From Bremia lactucae (taxonomy: Eukaryota > Oomycota > Peronosporomycetes > Peronosporales > Peronosporaceae), in NCBI RefSeq assembly GCF_004359215.1, contig NC_090628.1, positions 1,841,454 through 1,905,453 on the forward strand: 64,000 nt of DNA. The letters run 5' to 3'. Made by a program: the position numbers and the translations under genes. Below are positions 1 to 10,332 of this stretch, piece after piece. The notes below the pieces were generated by a model. That model ran no database searches and had not been told where the DNA came from. It saw only the letters and a list, made by a program, of their open reading frames with translations. How positions within the stretch are numbered: position 1 is the first letter of the stretch; the number at the start of each line of letters is the position of its first letter.

Positions 1-1217
1 GACCCGCGAGGGTATCATCTCAAAGACAGAAACTTGCTCTAGTGACCCTGCCGATCAAGCAGTGGTCACTATGGAGTCACGGCAAGGAATGCGTATGCTC
101 CTAAACAGTAACGATATTTCGTTATTTAAAACTCCGTCCTATGTCCGAAGTCTTGGCGGTGTCACAGGCGAGTTTGATGCTTAAAGCGTAAGCGAGGCTC
201 AACGCTTTGTGGATGAGCGATTACCCATCCCACGAAAAGTCCGTGACGCGATGGCAAGCGCACAGGACAAGCAAAAAAATAATGCGGACCAACAAGGTCT
301 CAAAACAAAGAACACTTAGAGTCGGAGAAAAAATACAGTTAAATACTGCTACTTTACCTAAAAATGAAGTTTCTGTACTACCTGGAGTTACTACGAAACG
401 ATTCCGCGTTGCATCGGGCCGTTTACGGTAGTCGAGAAGGTTGAAGACATATATTATAGGCTCGCAGTCCCGCCGTATAGAAGACGCACCCCGTCTTCTA
501 CGTGGGTCGTCTGAAACTGTATGTTGATCAGAAGAGATGACATACCCCATCCGTCTAAGGAGACCGATGGTGACGCCAACCGTGGTTAAGCGTCAATCAG
601 GTGTGGGTGACGAGAAAGATGAATGACTTCTCTCCGACAATCTCCTCCCACCATGATATAAATTTGGAGAGCGAGGGAAATCACGCGCGTAATGCGGATC
701 CGTAGCATCAGCTTCTCCAATAGGTCCAGCCAAATTTTCAGCCTTTGGTAGCACTAGCGATCCTTCGATCGAACATCGAGGAGATCCGAAGTCAGTCGCG
801 GAACTTGACTTTCGAGATCCCCGATCCGTCGTTCAGCAGCGCTCAGCACCTGCGAATGAACGGAAGCAGGATAGGCTGCGGGGAGTAGCTGGGCGAAATC
901 GCCACTCCTATCGGGTGATGCTGCTAGGAACCAACGCTTTCTTATTGGGAGGTGTTTACTCACCGCTTCGTGAAACATAAGCTTCAGATCTCATCTAGTG
1001 GAGAGGGACCCAAAGAGTTATGACTATTGGGAACCGGTCGACGCCCCGCGCGTTGACGTTCCGGGAATGATGACTGCCTATGAGAAGGAGCACCAGTTGG
1101 AGCCGCTCCGCTAGTTTCAAATGGACTACCAGGAGTAGCGTGATGAGAAGAAAAAGTGGGTACAGTACCGCTTTTGATTTCTCTCACACGCAAGCAAGCG
1201 AAGTTGATTTGCTGCAA
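1..1217 (+). mobile_element. Ty3/Gypsy group D pol 3' end: integrase tail plus chromodomain
   Basis: This is the 3' part of a chromovirus-type Gypsy pol that enters from the left edge. At about 310-520 the integrase C-terminal (GPF/GPY-like) region reads VGEKIQLNTATLPKNEVSV, then a frameshift, then a THPVFYVGRLK-like stretch spread over two frames. At about 905-1113 another frame reads NQRFLIGRCLL, YWEPVDAPRVDVPG and AYEKEHQLE, the signature of a C-terminal chromodomain, which in chromoviruses targets integration to modified chromatin. The same protein tail occurs on the minus strand at 44172-44766, and the flanking DNA to about 1450 also matches the DNA left of that copy. Several stops and frameshifts make it a pseudogene. 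Confidence in the family is high; exact borders are approximate. Confidence 0.8.
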
Positions 1218-1448
1218 CCATTTTTCGCCAGATCGCTATGTGGCTGAAAAACGGCACAGGAACTCTGCTTCGTATTTGGTCAAATTTTTTTTTAGAACTC
1301 AACACGACCCGGATCAGGGAAATACGGCCAAGCGATTTTCCATGAACTGTCGATGTCTTAATAATTATGTGCGTCTATACTAGCGCGCTCTAGGAGCGAC
1401 GCACAAGTTCCACCCGAATAAGGTCATCCGGATGGAGAAGGCATCGGT

Positions 1449-1737
1449 TGTGACAGGGTCACCCAGCAACTCACAAATGAAGTTCTAAACTGTTAATTAT
1501 TGGATCTTTCAACAATCTAACTTCGATAATAAATCAGGCTACTAAATACTACTAATATAGTACTACTAAATATCCGTACCCCGTACTTGAGATGCCGACA
1601 CGTGTCATTCGTACCTACCTTAGTCATAACGATTGCCTAGCTATATTCTCTGATGAACTGATACACATCCCGACTATATGACATAGTCAACATATCCTTA
1701 GTGTGCCATTACACTAGTCACATGTGACCCCGTTACA
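1449..1737. repeat. LTR-like unit with 14 bp inverted ends
   Basis: The segment starts TGTGACAGGGTCAC and ends GTGACCCCGTTACA. These are inverted repeats matching at 12 of 14 positions, and the end resembles the CCCCGTTACA end of the group A and B LTRs. Length is 289 bp. It lies directly after the tail of the group D element, so it could be a diverged 3' LTR or a solo LTR of another family. No second copy was found in the window, so the call is tentative. Confidence 0.35.
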
Positions 1738-1853
1738 CCTTCCCGCACCCAAATAGGAAACACTGTTTGCTGGAAGGGGGAACTTGAAGGGAAGTGACAC
1801 AACGAGTCTGCCACGCTGGCATCCTCACACGCAGAACCACCGCAGAGAATACA

Positions 1854-2680
1854 ATGATGACCGACCCCAAGACGCCCCCAGGGCACTCGCAGACCACGAC
1901 GCCATCGACTGATACAGTCACCACAACGACAGAAGTCATGACGCCCAACGGGCACGCCGATGAAACATCACTTGAGCTGTCAAGCACCGTGCGCGATGAC
2001 CCACCGGATACTTCGACATCATTTCCTCGTACAGCAGCTCACCAGGACGCAACATCTCTGATGCGAAAGATCATAAGCGAAAAAACCTGTTCGTCAAGCT
2101 GCGTCACACAGCTTCACGCAACACGCTGCTCAAACATCACTCGAATAAGAAGCCACGTGCTGTGTCAGCTCTGCGGACTTCCGCGCGCCACCACAAACGG
2201 CAAGAGCGTGCACAAGGACTGAAGTGTGCTCGCGTGTCCGACACACCACCGCCATCCCCGACATTTACCGACGTTCATCATGCTCATCTTGAGACGATCA
2301 CTGCCGACATGCCTTCTCCAGAATCGAAACCACCTTGTGCGAGTGTACCACGTGACGACGTCTCCATGAGACCCAACAGTTCGAGCCATACTGGCAAACA
2401 AGTACCTCCACTGTGTCCATCGGACCCCCAAGGAGACCACAAGCGTCGTCGTGACACTTGCGTCCTATGGACAAGGGATTTGCTGCTTGCAGTGAAGGTT
2501 TGGCGCGTGGTCGACTACGCGGATACCTCCAACGATGCCGAGAGCGAGGAAGACTTATGGAGCAGGTCGACGAATGCCCACTCGTCCTTGATGACGACAC
2601 TGACGTCGGTCGACAGGTTTACGAAGACCAAATCAGCAGTTCGCTGCTCGGCGGGCAATAGCCTGGAGAAAGCAATTTAA
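1854..2680 (+). pseudogene. Unrecognised broken ORF pair, Thr/Ser/Pro-rich
   Basis: One frame is open from ATG 1854 to 2222 (122 aa, Thr/Pro/Ser-rich at the start). A second frame continues from about 2162 to 2680, overlapping the first, which suggests one gene split by a frameshift near 2160-2220. Around the junction there is a Cys-rich stretch (CQLCGLPRAT) that could be half of a zinc-binding motif. GC content is clearly higher than in the flanks. I do not recognise the family. The position just after an LTR-like unit suggests a transposon gene, but a host gene fragment is possible. Confidence 0.35.
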
Positions 2681-2690
2681 TAACTTTTCT

Positions 2691-3320
2691 CCATAGATGT
2701 TGTCGGCAAAACTTAACGAAATATTTCCATACATTATTGCTTGGAGAAAAACCGAATGTAACTCCTCAGCTTTTGCCTGGGACAGTGGCTTGACAACTCA
2801 GCTGGCAATACTCTGTTGTGTACGATGATGTTGTTCACTGGCCCTTCCGTTGTTGAACTGGACACGCGACTCGCGAAAGATAGGCCAAAACCTGAGGTGT
2901 TTTCCCAAATAGTATCTCTCTCATCTGAATCTACCACATCCGAGTGGCATCGGCGTTTTATCCTTAGCTACTTTTTGCAGGTAAAAAACCTTTGTCTGCA
3001 ATAGGGCAGTTCTCGCATAGTAAAACATGCTGATGGAGCTTCTCTGGTTTTCCCTCTACCGCACTGGTGCAGTAGCCATACTTAGAACTGTAGCGGTTAC
3101 CAGAGCACTTGTTAGTAGACCGGTAAAAATTTGCCCAACGTGCACCTTGGGTGGGGAGAGGGGCAGCAACGTAATTGGAGGAGGCTGGAGGGGCATGTTG
3201 CAGGCGGGAACAATAAGCGGAAGGGGAGGAGAATGAAGGCGGGCTTTATAAATGTTTAGTTGCCCTCTTAAAAAGGGCAACTAAATATGGAAAGAGGCAT
3301 GTCTATATTTTTAACCCCCC
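2691..3320. other. No gene recognised; hairpin at 3255-3285
   Basis: No convincing coding sequence was seen. At 3255-3285 there is a perfect 12 bp inverted repeat (tttagttgccct / agggcaactaaa, loop about 7 nt) at the 3' end of the group A element that is read on the minus strand. A hairpin with the same stem core lies at 55107-55127 in the tail of the plus-strand group A copy. Confidence 0.5.
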
Positions 3321-3548
3321 TTAAAACGGGCACGAACATGGCAAGGGGCATGCCCGTACCTTCAAGGCCCGTACCCAATTGGACAGCCTTTGTACAAAAT
3401 GTACAAAACATAGGCCGTAAGGTCTGATTTGACAAGCTAAACGCTTTTCGTGAACGGTTCGAGAAACGGACCGTAGTCGGCGCACGCTATAAGTTGCACC
3501 GTTTGTCTCGAGAGGCAGGGATGCCTTGCATCTCTTGGAGGGACTCAT
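3321..3548 (-). CDS. Small ORF downstream of the chromodomain, group A
   Basis: This 75 aa frame (MSPSKRCKASLPLETNGA...) lies after the chromodomain and before the lost 3' LTR. Similar peptides occur at the same place in the other two group A copies: 54766-54948 (+), containing RGKATLPLKTNGAA, and 61841-62056 (-), containing RGKLTLPLWTNGAA. The shared core LPLxTNGAA and the following LRSVSRT suggest it was once coding, either as the last part of pol or as a separate small protein. No function is recognised. Confidence 0.4.
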   Translation of the reverse strand: MSPSKRCKASLPLETNGATYSVRRLRSVSRTVHEKRLACQIRPYGLCFVHFVQRLSNWVRALKVRACPLPCSCPF

Positions 3549-3559
3549 GCCTATGCTGT

Positions 3560-4900
3560 TTTAAGGGTGCACGTCATGCCTTCAAGGAAACATTCGACCT
3601 CAAAGATCCCCATTGGAGGACTCTCATCTCTTACGAGATGTGTGTATCATGGGATTAAAAACCTCCAATCCTTTTACGAGCGCGAGAAGCGCTCGTACTC
3701 CGATGGACCTTCTGCCGAGGAGGATGGGTCTCGTCGTACTGCAAGACGAGACCTGGAACGCTCAACATTAGTTGGGAAGAGGTTCCCAACTATCATGCGA
3801 GGGTGGATACCCTCGCCAACGAACGAGATAACTCGTTCGAGCCTCCTTTGCTTCACGGTGGTTTAAGAAACTTCAAAAAGAAAGCGCTTCTCACCAATTC
3901 AAATTCAACAATGGATGTGGAGGGCGAGGGGAGATCGGGTTCGCCTCGTTTGACGATCACGATTCAACATCGTGATTTGGATCACACCCTTTATTATTTA
4001 AAGAAGAATTTTGATCACGAGCGATCCCGTCGTCGCGAGTTAGCGGTGATGGTCGATAATATTTTTCGTGACCAGTTGAAAAGTTCTGCGCAGATTGCGA
4101 CTGAAAACTGGTGAACGAAAGGGCACATCAGTTTCTTCAAAACAAGCTGTTGACAGCTCTTCAGAAGATCTCTTTCTTGGAGAAAAGAGTTAATCGTCTG
4201 GTTCACGAGAATCAAACCCCGTTTCGAGACAATAAGCCTTTGGCTCGGAACCATCAGGTTTTGGCTGATGCCCTTAACCGTTCCGGTGTAATCCGGAATC
4301 GGAAGAAGCCTTGTTCTGATGGTACGGGTGGAGACGCCCAGCATAAAACGTAGGATGCGTCCGCATTCTACGAGGCAGCTCGATCGTGTATGCATTGCCT
4401 TGACGATGTAATACACGAAGCGAGCCGATTTACCTGGGCAGTAATTCAGTACTGCCTACATTCGTCACTACGTACTTTGGTAAAATTATCGTAGAGAGTA
4501 GGACAAGGTCATTAATTTTTAATGAAAGTATGTTTGCTCTTCCATTTTTGTCAGAGTTCCGTTTCTGTCGCTCCACCGCATCAGCGATGGATCCTGTACG
4601 AAACACATCACTGCTTCTCTAGCCAGCAGGAAATCATCGGTTTTAGTTTTGTTTTCAGTGCGACCGGCTCGCACTGCGGAAATATTAATCTCTTCATTAT
4701 TGAGAGTATCACAAATCTCATTAATAGTATTGTTTTCGATGCTGGGCCTTTCAGCATCGTTGTCTACTTTAATGTTAGTTAACTCAACATTGTTATCTAC
4801 TTCAATGTTAGTTAATCAACATTGTTATCCTTCAATGTTAGTTAATTCAACATTGGTATTCTTCGCATTGACTTTGTACTAATGCATGATAAGCAAGAGC
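3560..4900 (-). pseudogene. Group A pol C-terminal tail and chromodomain, copy 1
   Basis: Read on the minus strand, this holds the integrase C-terminal region and pol extension. The readable counterpart is the plus copy at 53919-54179, with YTIELPHRMRSHP. A chromodomain fragment with a DSWEP-like motif and an LxxDxxGLVxxxDExHP-like end lies at about 3690-3800. The region is spread over several frames. Long open frames on the opposite strand (3803-4353) are shadows of this tail. The region 4765-4861 contains three degenerate tandem copies of a 31-33 bp unit, seen in pol as repeated ELTNIEVDN. Confidence 0.65.
4765..4861. repeat. Three-copy 31-33 bp tandem repeat in the pol tail
   Basis: The motif caatgttagttaa(c/t)tcaaca is repeated three times at a spacing of about 31-33 bp. 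On the pol strand it encodes ELTNIE(V)DN repeats. One copy has lost bases, breaking the frame. The comparable area of the copy near 63.2 kb has only a weak single unit. Confidence 0.75.
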
Positions 4901-6000
4901 TTAAAGGTTCTTTGCTCGAGCGAGTCCGCCCCCTAATAAGCGTTACTCTCAAATAGGGTAGGTATATGTGGTGGCGTAAGCCATTCACAAAAACGTGGTA
5001 TGCTTTGTAAAAGCATGCACTGAATTGTTAATGGCAAATTCTACCATCGGCAAGAACTCGCTCCAACTCTTAAAAGAGTGAATGTTGCTTGTCAAACAAG
5101 CATCCTCGTTTCGTACCACTCAACCTTTTCGAGTGGTCGACCTTCGACGCTGCCTGTGCTTGTACACAGCCCTCAGTAACTTGTACACCTTACTATGGTG
5201 GACCTTCGACGCTACCTGTGCTTGTGCACAGCCGTCGATATCTAACTCCACAATGTTTTGGGTATTCGTATCCGCGAAGTATCTCTTCGAGAATAAGGTT
5301 TGCACGCTCCGTCTGACCATCTGTTTAAGGATGATCAGAAGTTGACATTTTTAATTGTGTTCCAAGGGATTTGAACACTGTTTGCCAAAATTCCGCCGTG
5401 AATCTGGGGTCTCGATCTGAGACCAGTTCACGGGGTAACCCATGGAGTCGTAATATCAAGTTAATAAAGACACGATCTCAGCCTTTGGCTGTGACCGACT
5501 CCGGGACGGACGCAATATGAACCATCTTGCTGAAACGGTCAACAAAACAAAGATACCGTTATTCATGTGGGTGTCTTCGGGGAATCCGAAGACGAACCCC
5601 ATAGATACGAACTGCCAACACTCTGCCGGAACAGGCAAAGTTTATACGGAGCACGGGATGAAGCGTTGGGCTCTACCCGTTGACAAACTTTGCAAGCACG
5701 TATTAATTTGCGGACTTACTCGTACTGGCGTGGCCAGTAGAAGTCAAGACTTATAGTGAGATAAGTCATCTCACGTCCACCGTGACCACTTATTGGTGCG
5801 TCGTGGTACTCACACATGATGCGTAATCGCAAATCATTATGGGTAGGGATGACGACATGAGGTGTGTCGCCAGCAATGGCTGTATAATACAAGAAACCAT
5901 TGCGTATTGTATATCCATCTGTTGAGGATCGCTACAATTTCGACAATCCTTTTAAGAATTGTTGTGATGGTTTTCTAAGGTAATCCATAAACCCTTTGAT
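4900..6000 (-). pseudogene. Group A integrase, copy 1, with internal insertion
   Basis: Minus-strand fragments of a retroviral-type integrase (DDE core) are visible. The region starting with VPAECWQFVSMGFVFG and ending FILRPSRS covers the first part of the core (5456-5638). A TDGQTERAN-like motif lies at about 5300-5340, and the later NxSVHAS/FFVNGLRHP region lies at about 4960-5070. A segment of about 160 bp at 5095-5260 interrupts the frame and resembles the pol linker at 8045-8180. Integrase inserts the cDNA into the host genome; this copy is inactive. Confidence 0.7.
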
Positions 6001-6079
6001 GGCCTTATCTTTTTGATTAACTTTTCCAACGTCGTCGAGTAATGTTGACGACGGAGCACTTATTGTTGCAAGAGTAGCC

Positions 6080-6572
6080 TTATGCTAACTGTTGATTTGC
6101 GGAGCCGGCCAAAATCGGGAAGGTGCGAAAGGGCATCAGCGACGAAGTTAAGTCGTCCTGGTTTTTACTCCACGGAGAAGTTATGCTCCGCGAGGAATGA
6201 CAACCATCTCGCCATTCTTTGCGAAAGGTGTAGGTCCTTACGGCCGTGCGTTAAGACGCATAGTCCGCATATACAATGAACGGTCGACCCTAAACTTAGC
6301 CAGTGCATAGCTCATGGCAACGAGTTCCTTGTCATGAACTGGGAAGTTGTGTTCAGATGAAGCTGACGCGATTTGTAACAGACGACGCGCTCTGCGCCGT
6401 CTGTGTCATATTGCATTAACACACAACAGATTGCAAAATCGCTGGCGTCACAGAACACATGAAAAGGTCGGTCTTGGTTACCATTGGCCAGGATTGGCGA
6501 TTGCATCAAGCTTTGTTTGATACCCTCAAACGAATGTTGACAATCAGCGTTCCACGACCATACTACATGCAA
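6080..6572 (-). pseudogene. Group A RNase H domain, copy 1
   Basis: The 86 aa frame at 6312-6572 contains FHVFCDASDFAICCVLMQYD, the start of the Gypsy RNase H domain with its first catalytic Asp, after the connection-domain motif SIKQSLMQSPIL in related form. The remaining part with the YTDHAS motif lies at about 6080-6310 in other frames. RNase H removes the RNA strand during reverse transcription. The plus copy at 52381-53152 is the best readable relative. Confidence 0.75.
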
Positions 6573-6654
6573 TTATGCCGAAATGACAGCATATAATTCT
6601 TCTTTTTCTTCAACAAAGAAGAAATATATGCTGTCATTTCGGCATAATTGCATG
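6566..6654. repeat. 30 bp perfect inverted repeat within pol
   Basis: Bases 6566-6595 and 6625-6654 are exact reverse complements. The inner 10 bases on each side also pair with one mismatch, leaving a very short loop. The second arm is ordinary pol sequence, because the same words occur at 52574-52615 in the plus copy. The first arm is therefore an inverted extra copy. Confidence 0.95.
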
Positions 6655-7500
6655 AGTACTTGTGCAGGTACGCCGCTAAGCCGAGAAACTTTCGAGGTCC
6701 CTTTACATCATTGGCACAGGACAGTCGGTGATCGTCTTGATCTTCTTCGGATCAATGTGTACACCGTGTTTATCCGCGATGCACCCAAGAAGTAGTATTT
6801 CGCTTGCAGCGAATAAAAACTTCTTGCGATTTGCATATAACTTATGCTTACGCATAACTATACGAACCTTTCGGACGTGGGTAGATGTACTTCAACGTCC
6901 GACTTTCCGTCCATTGCTCTGCTATGAATGAAGACGTCATCAAAATAGCTCGGTGCGAATTCCACACCGATCTCAACAGATTGGTTACACATTAAATGTC
7001 GCAGGGGCATTACTGAGTCCCTGTGACATACCTAACCACTCACATAGCATTCCACTTGGGGTGCTTACTGCTGTCGTGTTCACGCATAAGGATCTGATAG
7101 AATCCATTCATCAGATCCATTGACAAAGAGATAGTACTCTTTGACATACCATCAATGATTACGTTTTATCATGGTATCGAAATCTGAGCCGGTACAGTTG
7201 CAGCGTTCAGTTTATTAAATGCATGCATTATCCGACATCCTCCTGTTGCTGTACGCACACAGAAAGCCGGAGAGTATGTGGGGAAGTTGATTTTCCCTCA
7301 CATGGTCCACTGCGAAGCGTTCGGCAAAGAATTTGTCGATCGCAATTACTTGTTCACGAGGCAATGGCCATTGCTTCATGACACAGTATTTCGAACCTGG
7401 GATTAGGTCGAATCGTGTCGAGTGCCTTTATTCTTAGGCAACTCGCACGGTACTGATTCCGGGAAGACATCCTTAAATTCCTTTTAATCGTTTCTTAATG
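6600..7500 (-). pseudogene. Group A reverse transcriptase, copy 1 (heavily broken)
   Basis: No long frame survives. The order of conserved words on the minus strand matches the plus copy at 51840-52440: a KQWPLPRExV-like start near 7360, a VRxPxGxW/FNxLN-like part near 7200-7260, and the MPQGLSN/PATFNR area near 7000. The connection domain follows up to 6600. The assignment rests on position between linker and RNase H and on base-level similarity to the copy at 51.9-52.4 kb. Confidence 0.6.
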
Positions 7501-8110
7501 GGTTTGTCATTAAAGACTCCCAAGATTGGGCCGCAAGCCGTTCCATCCGAGTCTTTTCATCGAGGAAGCTGCTGAGAGCCAAATCATTCTCAGAAAAAAT
7601 ACTATTGCTGACCGAATATCGGCCACGTACTTGTCATCTATATCAAGTTCGCAGATCTGCTTGACGTTGCCACTACGTAGATCACGAAGAACCTTTTACG
7701 TTCTAGCGTTGGCAATTAAGTTATTTTCGAAATTATCTTCGGAGGCGCTAATAGATCAAGTGGATACGCGCCTACATTTGATCTATTGTTTACTTTAGTT
7801 TCTTCTTTGGAACTTAATTTAAAAGGTACCTGGGAGTCTTTGACCACAGATTTCCGAAAGCTTATTCCCACAGAAATTATTGAGTAGTATCATCCCCAAC
7901 TGCCTCTAGCCGTGGTTGCGGTTCCACAGCAAAATCCTCTACGATAGACTCTCCAATCGATCTACGACATCGCACTGTCTCTTGTAGACTTTTTTTAAAC
8001 TTTTCTGGTATAGCTTGGGACTTACGTAAAACACAGCCTTCTTGGATGTTGCTTTTTAAGCAAGCAACTTTGTTTCGTACCACTCAATTTATTCGAGTGT
8101 TCGAACTTCG
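7500..8110 (-). pseudogene. Group A protease-RT linker region, copy 1
   Basis: The minus frame 7877-8083 (68 aa) and scattered frames at 7500-7870 correspond to the linker preceding reverse transcriptase. The equivalent region in the plus copy is open from 51290 to 51897 and leads directly into the RT start. The function of the linker is unknown. The segment 8045-8180 has a partial duplicate inserted in the integrase at 5095-5260. Confidence 0.55.
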
Positions 8111-8149
8111 ACGCTGCCTGTGTGCACAGCCGTCGAGATCAACCTTTTC

Positions 8150-8600
8150 AATATGTGGGTATTCGCGCTGAGGTCTTGTGCAGTCATGCTAACGACCCAG
8201 CTACAAATGAGGCTATCGCACTACATCCACATGCTTGTGGACGCCCCAAGACATTCATCAGTTGTCCATACGATGACAAGAGACAGGCATCGTCACGGCT
8301 TGATACTGCCAATTTATACATGGGCTCGTACTTTCTGAGCCAAGGTGATCCAAGGATGACATCAAATTTATCATCCAAATCTAGTACGATGAAATCATTT
8401 TCGGACTGTTTACCCTTTAACGTGTATTGGATACCAGCTACACGATTCTTAATCGTCACAGATGCGCCTGTGCTAGGCGCACTGACATCCTGTTAGAGGA
8501 ATATCGTGTTCAATAAATTTAAGCCTGCGCTCTTCTAGTGATTGGCGTATAATAAAATTATTTGACGCCCCACAATCGGCTAGGGACTTAAGTGGTAACT
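8150..8600 (-). pseudogene. Group A aspartic protease region, copy 1
   Basis: The 91 aa frame 8184-8459 contains DFIVLDLDDKFDVILGSPWL, the conserved C-terminal half of the Gypsy protease domain (the DVILGMPWL-type motif). The catalytic D-S/T-G part should lie to the right (about 8500-8600) but is disrupted. Protease would cut the Gag-Pol polyprotein. Confidence 0.75.
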
Positions 8601-8724
8601 TATTTAACACTTTAAATTTCAGAAGATGAGGTTAATCTCATCCTCTGGGGCAATTACACACAATGTTTGTGTGTGAGGAGCAACTTTCGTCAAAAGACCT
8701 GCAACTTCTTTTGACGTTGCTGGA

Positions 8725-9033
8725 TCAGTAGGGCGCTCCGCACCTACTGACCCCGACCGTTTTTTGACGATCCGCCTCACCGCTACGATTTCGCAACAGC
8801 GTCGGATCCGCGTCCTCCGCAATTCCTAGCGAGAGGTCATTCTTTTCGCTCAGTATTTTTAGGTACTGGCCGTGGGCAACTACACTCGTACACGTAGTGG
8901 CCCATTTTTTGACAGCGATTCCATTTCTGTAATCGTTTGTAACTTGATGCGCGAGGTTATTCGCTCTCAACATACGAGAAATCCACGGGTTCTGGACCTC
9001 CGTTTTCTTGTCGTCTCGGAGGACGATAACCAC
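8725..9033 (-). pseudogene. Group A nucleocapsid (zinc-knuckle) region relic, copy 1
   Basis: A 102 aa frame after gag reads CTSVVAHGQYLKIL, consistent with a degenerate CCHC knuckle in which only the first Cys and the His remain in register. It is preceded by MVIVLRDDKKTEVQNPW. The shorter gag copy at 26280-26480 (+) has the same order, including matching bases around cctccgagatgac. Assigned by position and similarity. Confidence 0.5.
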
Positions 9034-9181
9034 CAGTGGACAAAACCTGCTTAAGACTTAAGTCCTCATGTTCCGCTACAGATATCGCTTGGTCTAGCGA
9101 CTCTAATTTTAACGAAACAGATGGCTCTTAACAGGACCATCTAAAGACCTTTAAAAAACACAGTTACCTGTGTTTGTTCAT

Positions 9182-9878
9182 CTATTGGATGACTAACGAT
9201 ACAACTGAACAGGTATCGTGTATGTTGGGCATAAGCGTGAAGTCACGCTTGCCCTGCTTTAAATCCAAGAGCTCGGCTCGAGCCCTCCATTCGGCACATG
9301 GCGGCTTAAACGTTTGTCTGAGCCGGGTCTTAAAGACCTCATATGACCCAAAGAGTAATGGGACGTGAAGCTTGAGCCGCAAGGCCCAAGATTTGGCGCG
9401 TCCGGCTGAGTTGGACGTGCCAAATTTCACTTTCGTCGCATCATCACTGATACGAAGAGCTTCTATGGCATCGTCTAAGTCGACGAGCCATCTCAAAAAG
9501 GAGTCGCCTTCGACTAGCTTAAACTTAGATATTTCTATCTTTAAGCTTTTAGGTCGACGCGGAAACATCGGCCCATTAGCAGCATATACATGCTGCAGTC
9601 TCAGCATTTCCAACTGTTGAGCACCCTGTTCTATTAACACCTCTGTGTGTTGAGAGCCTTGCTGGTGAAGTAAGGTTACTTTCTCTTGGGCCCCGTCGAG
9701 TTCGTGTTGAATAATTCGACTCTGCCCAGAGAAAATATAGCATAGCGCCAACGGCTGGCCCGCCTATGACCGATTTCGTTCGTTTGATCGCTCTCCATTC
9801 GAGGTCACTCAAATGAGGAAGTCTCTCACGCGTTGCGTGATAACCTTCTTGAGGGGCTTGGAAGCCCCCCTTCTTCAT
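9182..9878 (-). pseudogene. Group A gag, copy 1
   Basis: Two overlapping minus frames (9576-9878 and 9182-9751) give a Gag capsid domain of the retrotransposon-gag family: SFLRWLVDLDDAIEALRISD, TRLRQTF, then ELLDLKQGKRDF. Gag forms the virus-like particle in the cytoplasm. The frame shift near 9600-9750 and the loss of the PBS region just upstream show decay. The plus-strand fragment at 25808-26089 is the closest relative in the window (RWLVELDDAI, ELLDLQQGKRDLHAYAQHA). Confidence 0.85.
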
Positions 9879-9911
9879 TCAACATGTCCATGTTGGATGA
9901 AACGTGCGTGG

Positions 9912-10332
9912 ACGTACACAAGAGTACATAGGAAGGTTTCTAGGTAGCTAAGGGTCATTAACTGCCAAAAAGTAATTCAATGGTTTAGAATTACGGAAAA
10001 GTAAGGATGTATTAATATAAATTGTTTCGTAACGATCTTCTATCAACTACTGAACTTATCATATTAATATGTAACTAAGTATGGCGCCTCCTTGCGCATC
10101 GCACAATCGTGTTTTTAAACGATTGGCGGGGTTGATCTAGCCTTGAATCAACCAATCAATAGAGCAATGTCTTATTGCATCAATAATAACAAATTTGGTA
10201 TTACTGGAACGATTTAAGTCAAAATTAATAAAGATAATAATTTTGCACTTCTTTATTAATTTCCTCTCATAGGGAATAATATGTATTACTCCTCTTAAGG
10301 AGATAATTCTTATTATCGGACACCCCGTTTCA
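9912..10332 (-). repeat. Group A 5' LTR, copy 1 (3' end of LTR deleted)
   Basis: The right end reads ccccgtttca, one mismatch from the canonical CCCCGTTACA. The interior contains blocks shared with the other group A LTRs (ccaaatttggta, caatcgtgtttttaaacgattggcgg, gtatggcgcc). The end next to gag, together with the PBS, is missing: similarity stops near 9912, and gag leader sequence follows at once. Confidence 0.85.

Larger units (their letters stand above)
3321..10332 (-). mobile_element. Ty3/Gypsy chromovirus, group A, copy 1 (decayed)
   Basis: This is an almost full-length Gypsy element on the minus strand. In order it has a 5' LTR (9912-10332), gag (9182-9878), a nucleocapsid knuckle relic (about 8725-9033), protease (8150-8600), a linker (7500-8110), reverse transcriptase (about 6600-7500), RNase H (6080-6572), integrase (about 4900-6000), a pol tail with chromodomain (about 3690-4900) and a small downstream ORF (3321-3548). 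No 3' LTR lies before 3300, so the 3' end is lost. All genes carry frameshifts and stops. The order PR-RT-RH-IN defines Ty3/Gypsy as opposed to Copia. Confidence 0.9.

Noticed and set aside
3803..4353. Plus-strand frames (103 and 80 aa) with coiled-coil look, antisense to group A pol; similar frames at 62584-63027 and on the minus strand at 54000-54430.
   Set aside because: They looked like a conserved antisense gene, but they lie exactly opposite the pol tail and chromodomain, which read well in the sense direction in the copy at 53919-54179 and 54420-54600. Their similarity is explained by the pol sequence beneath.
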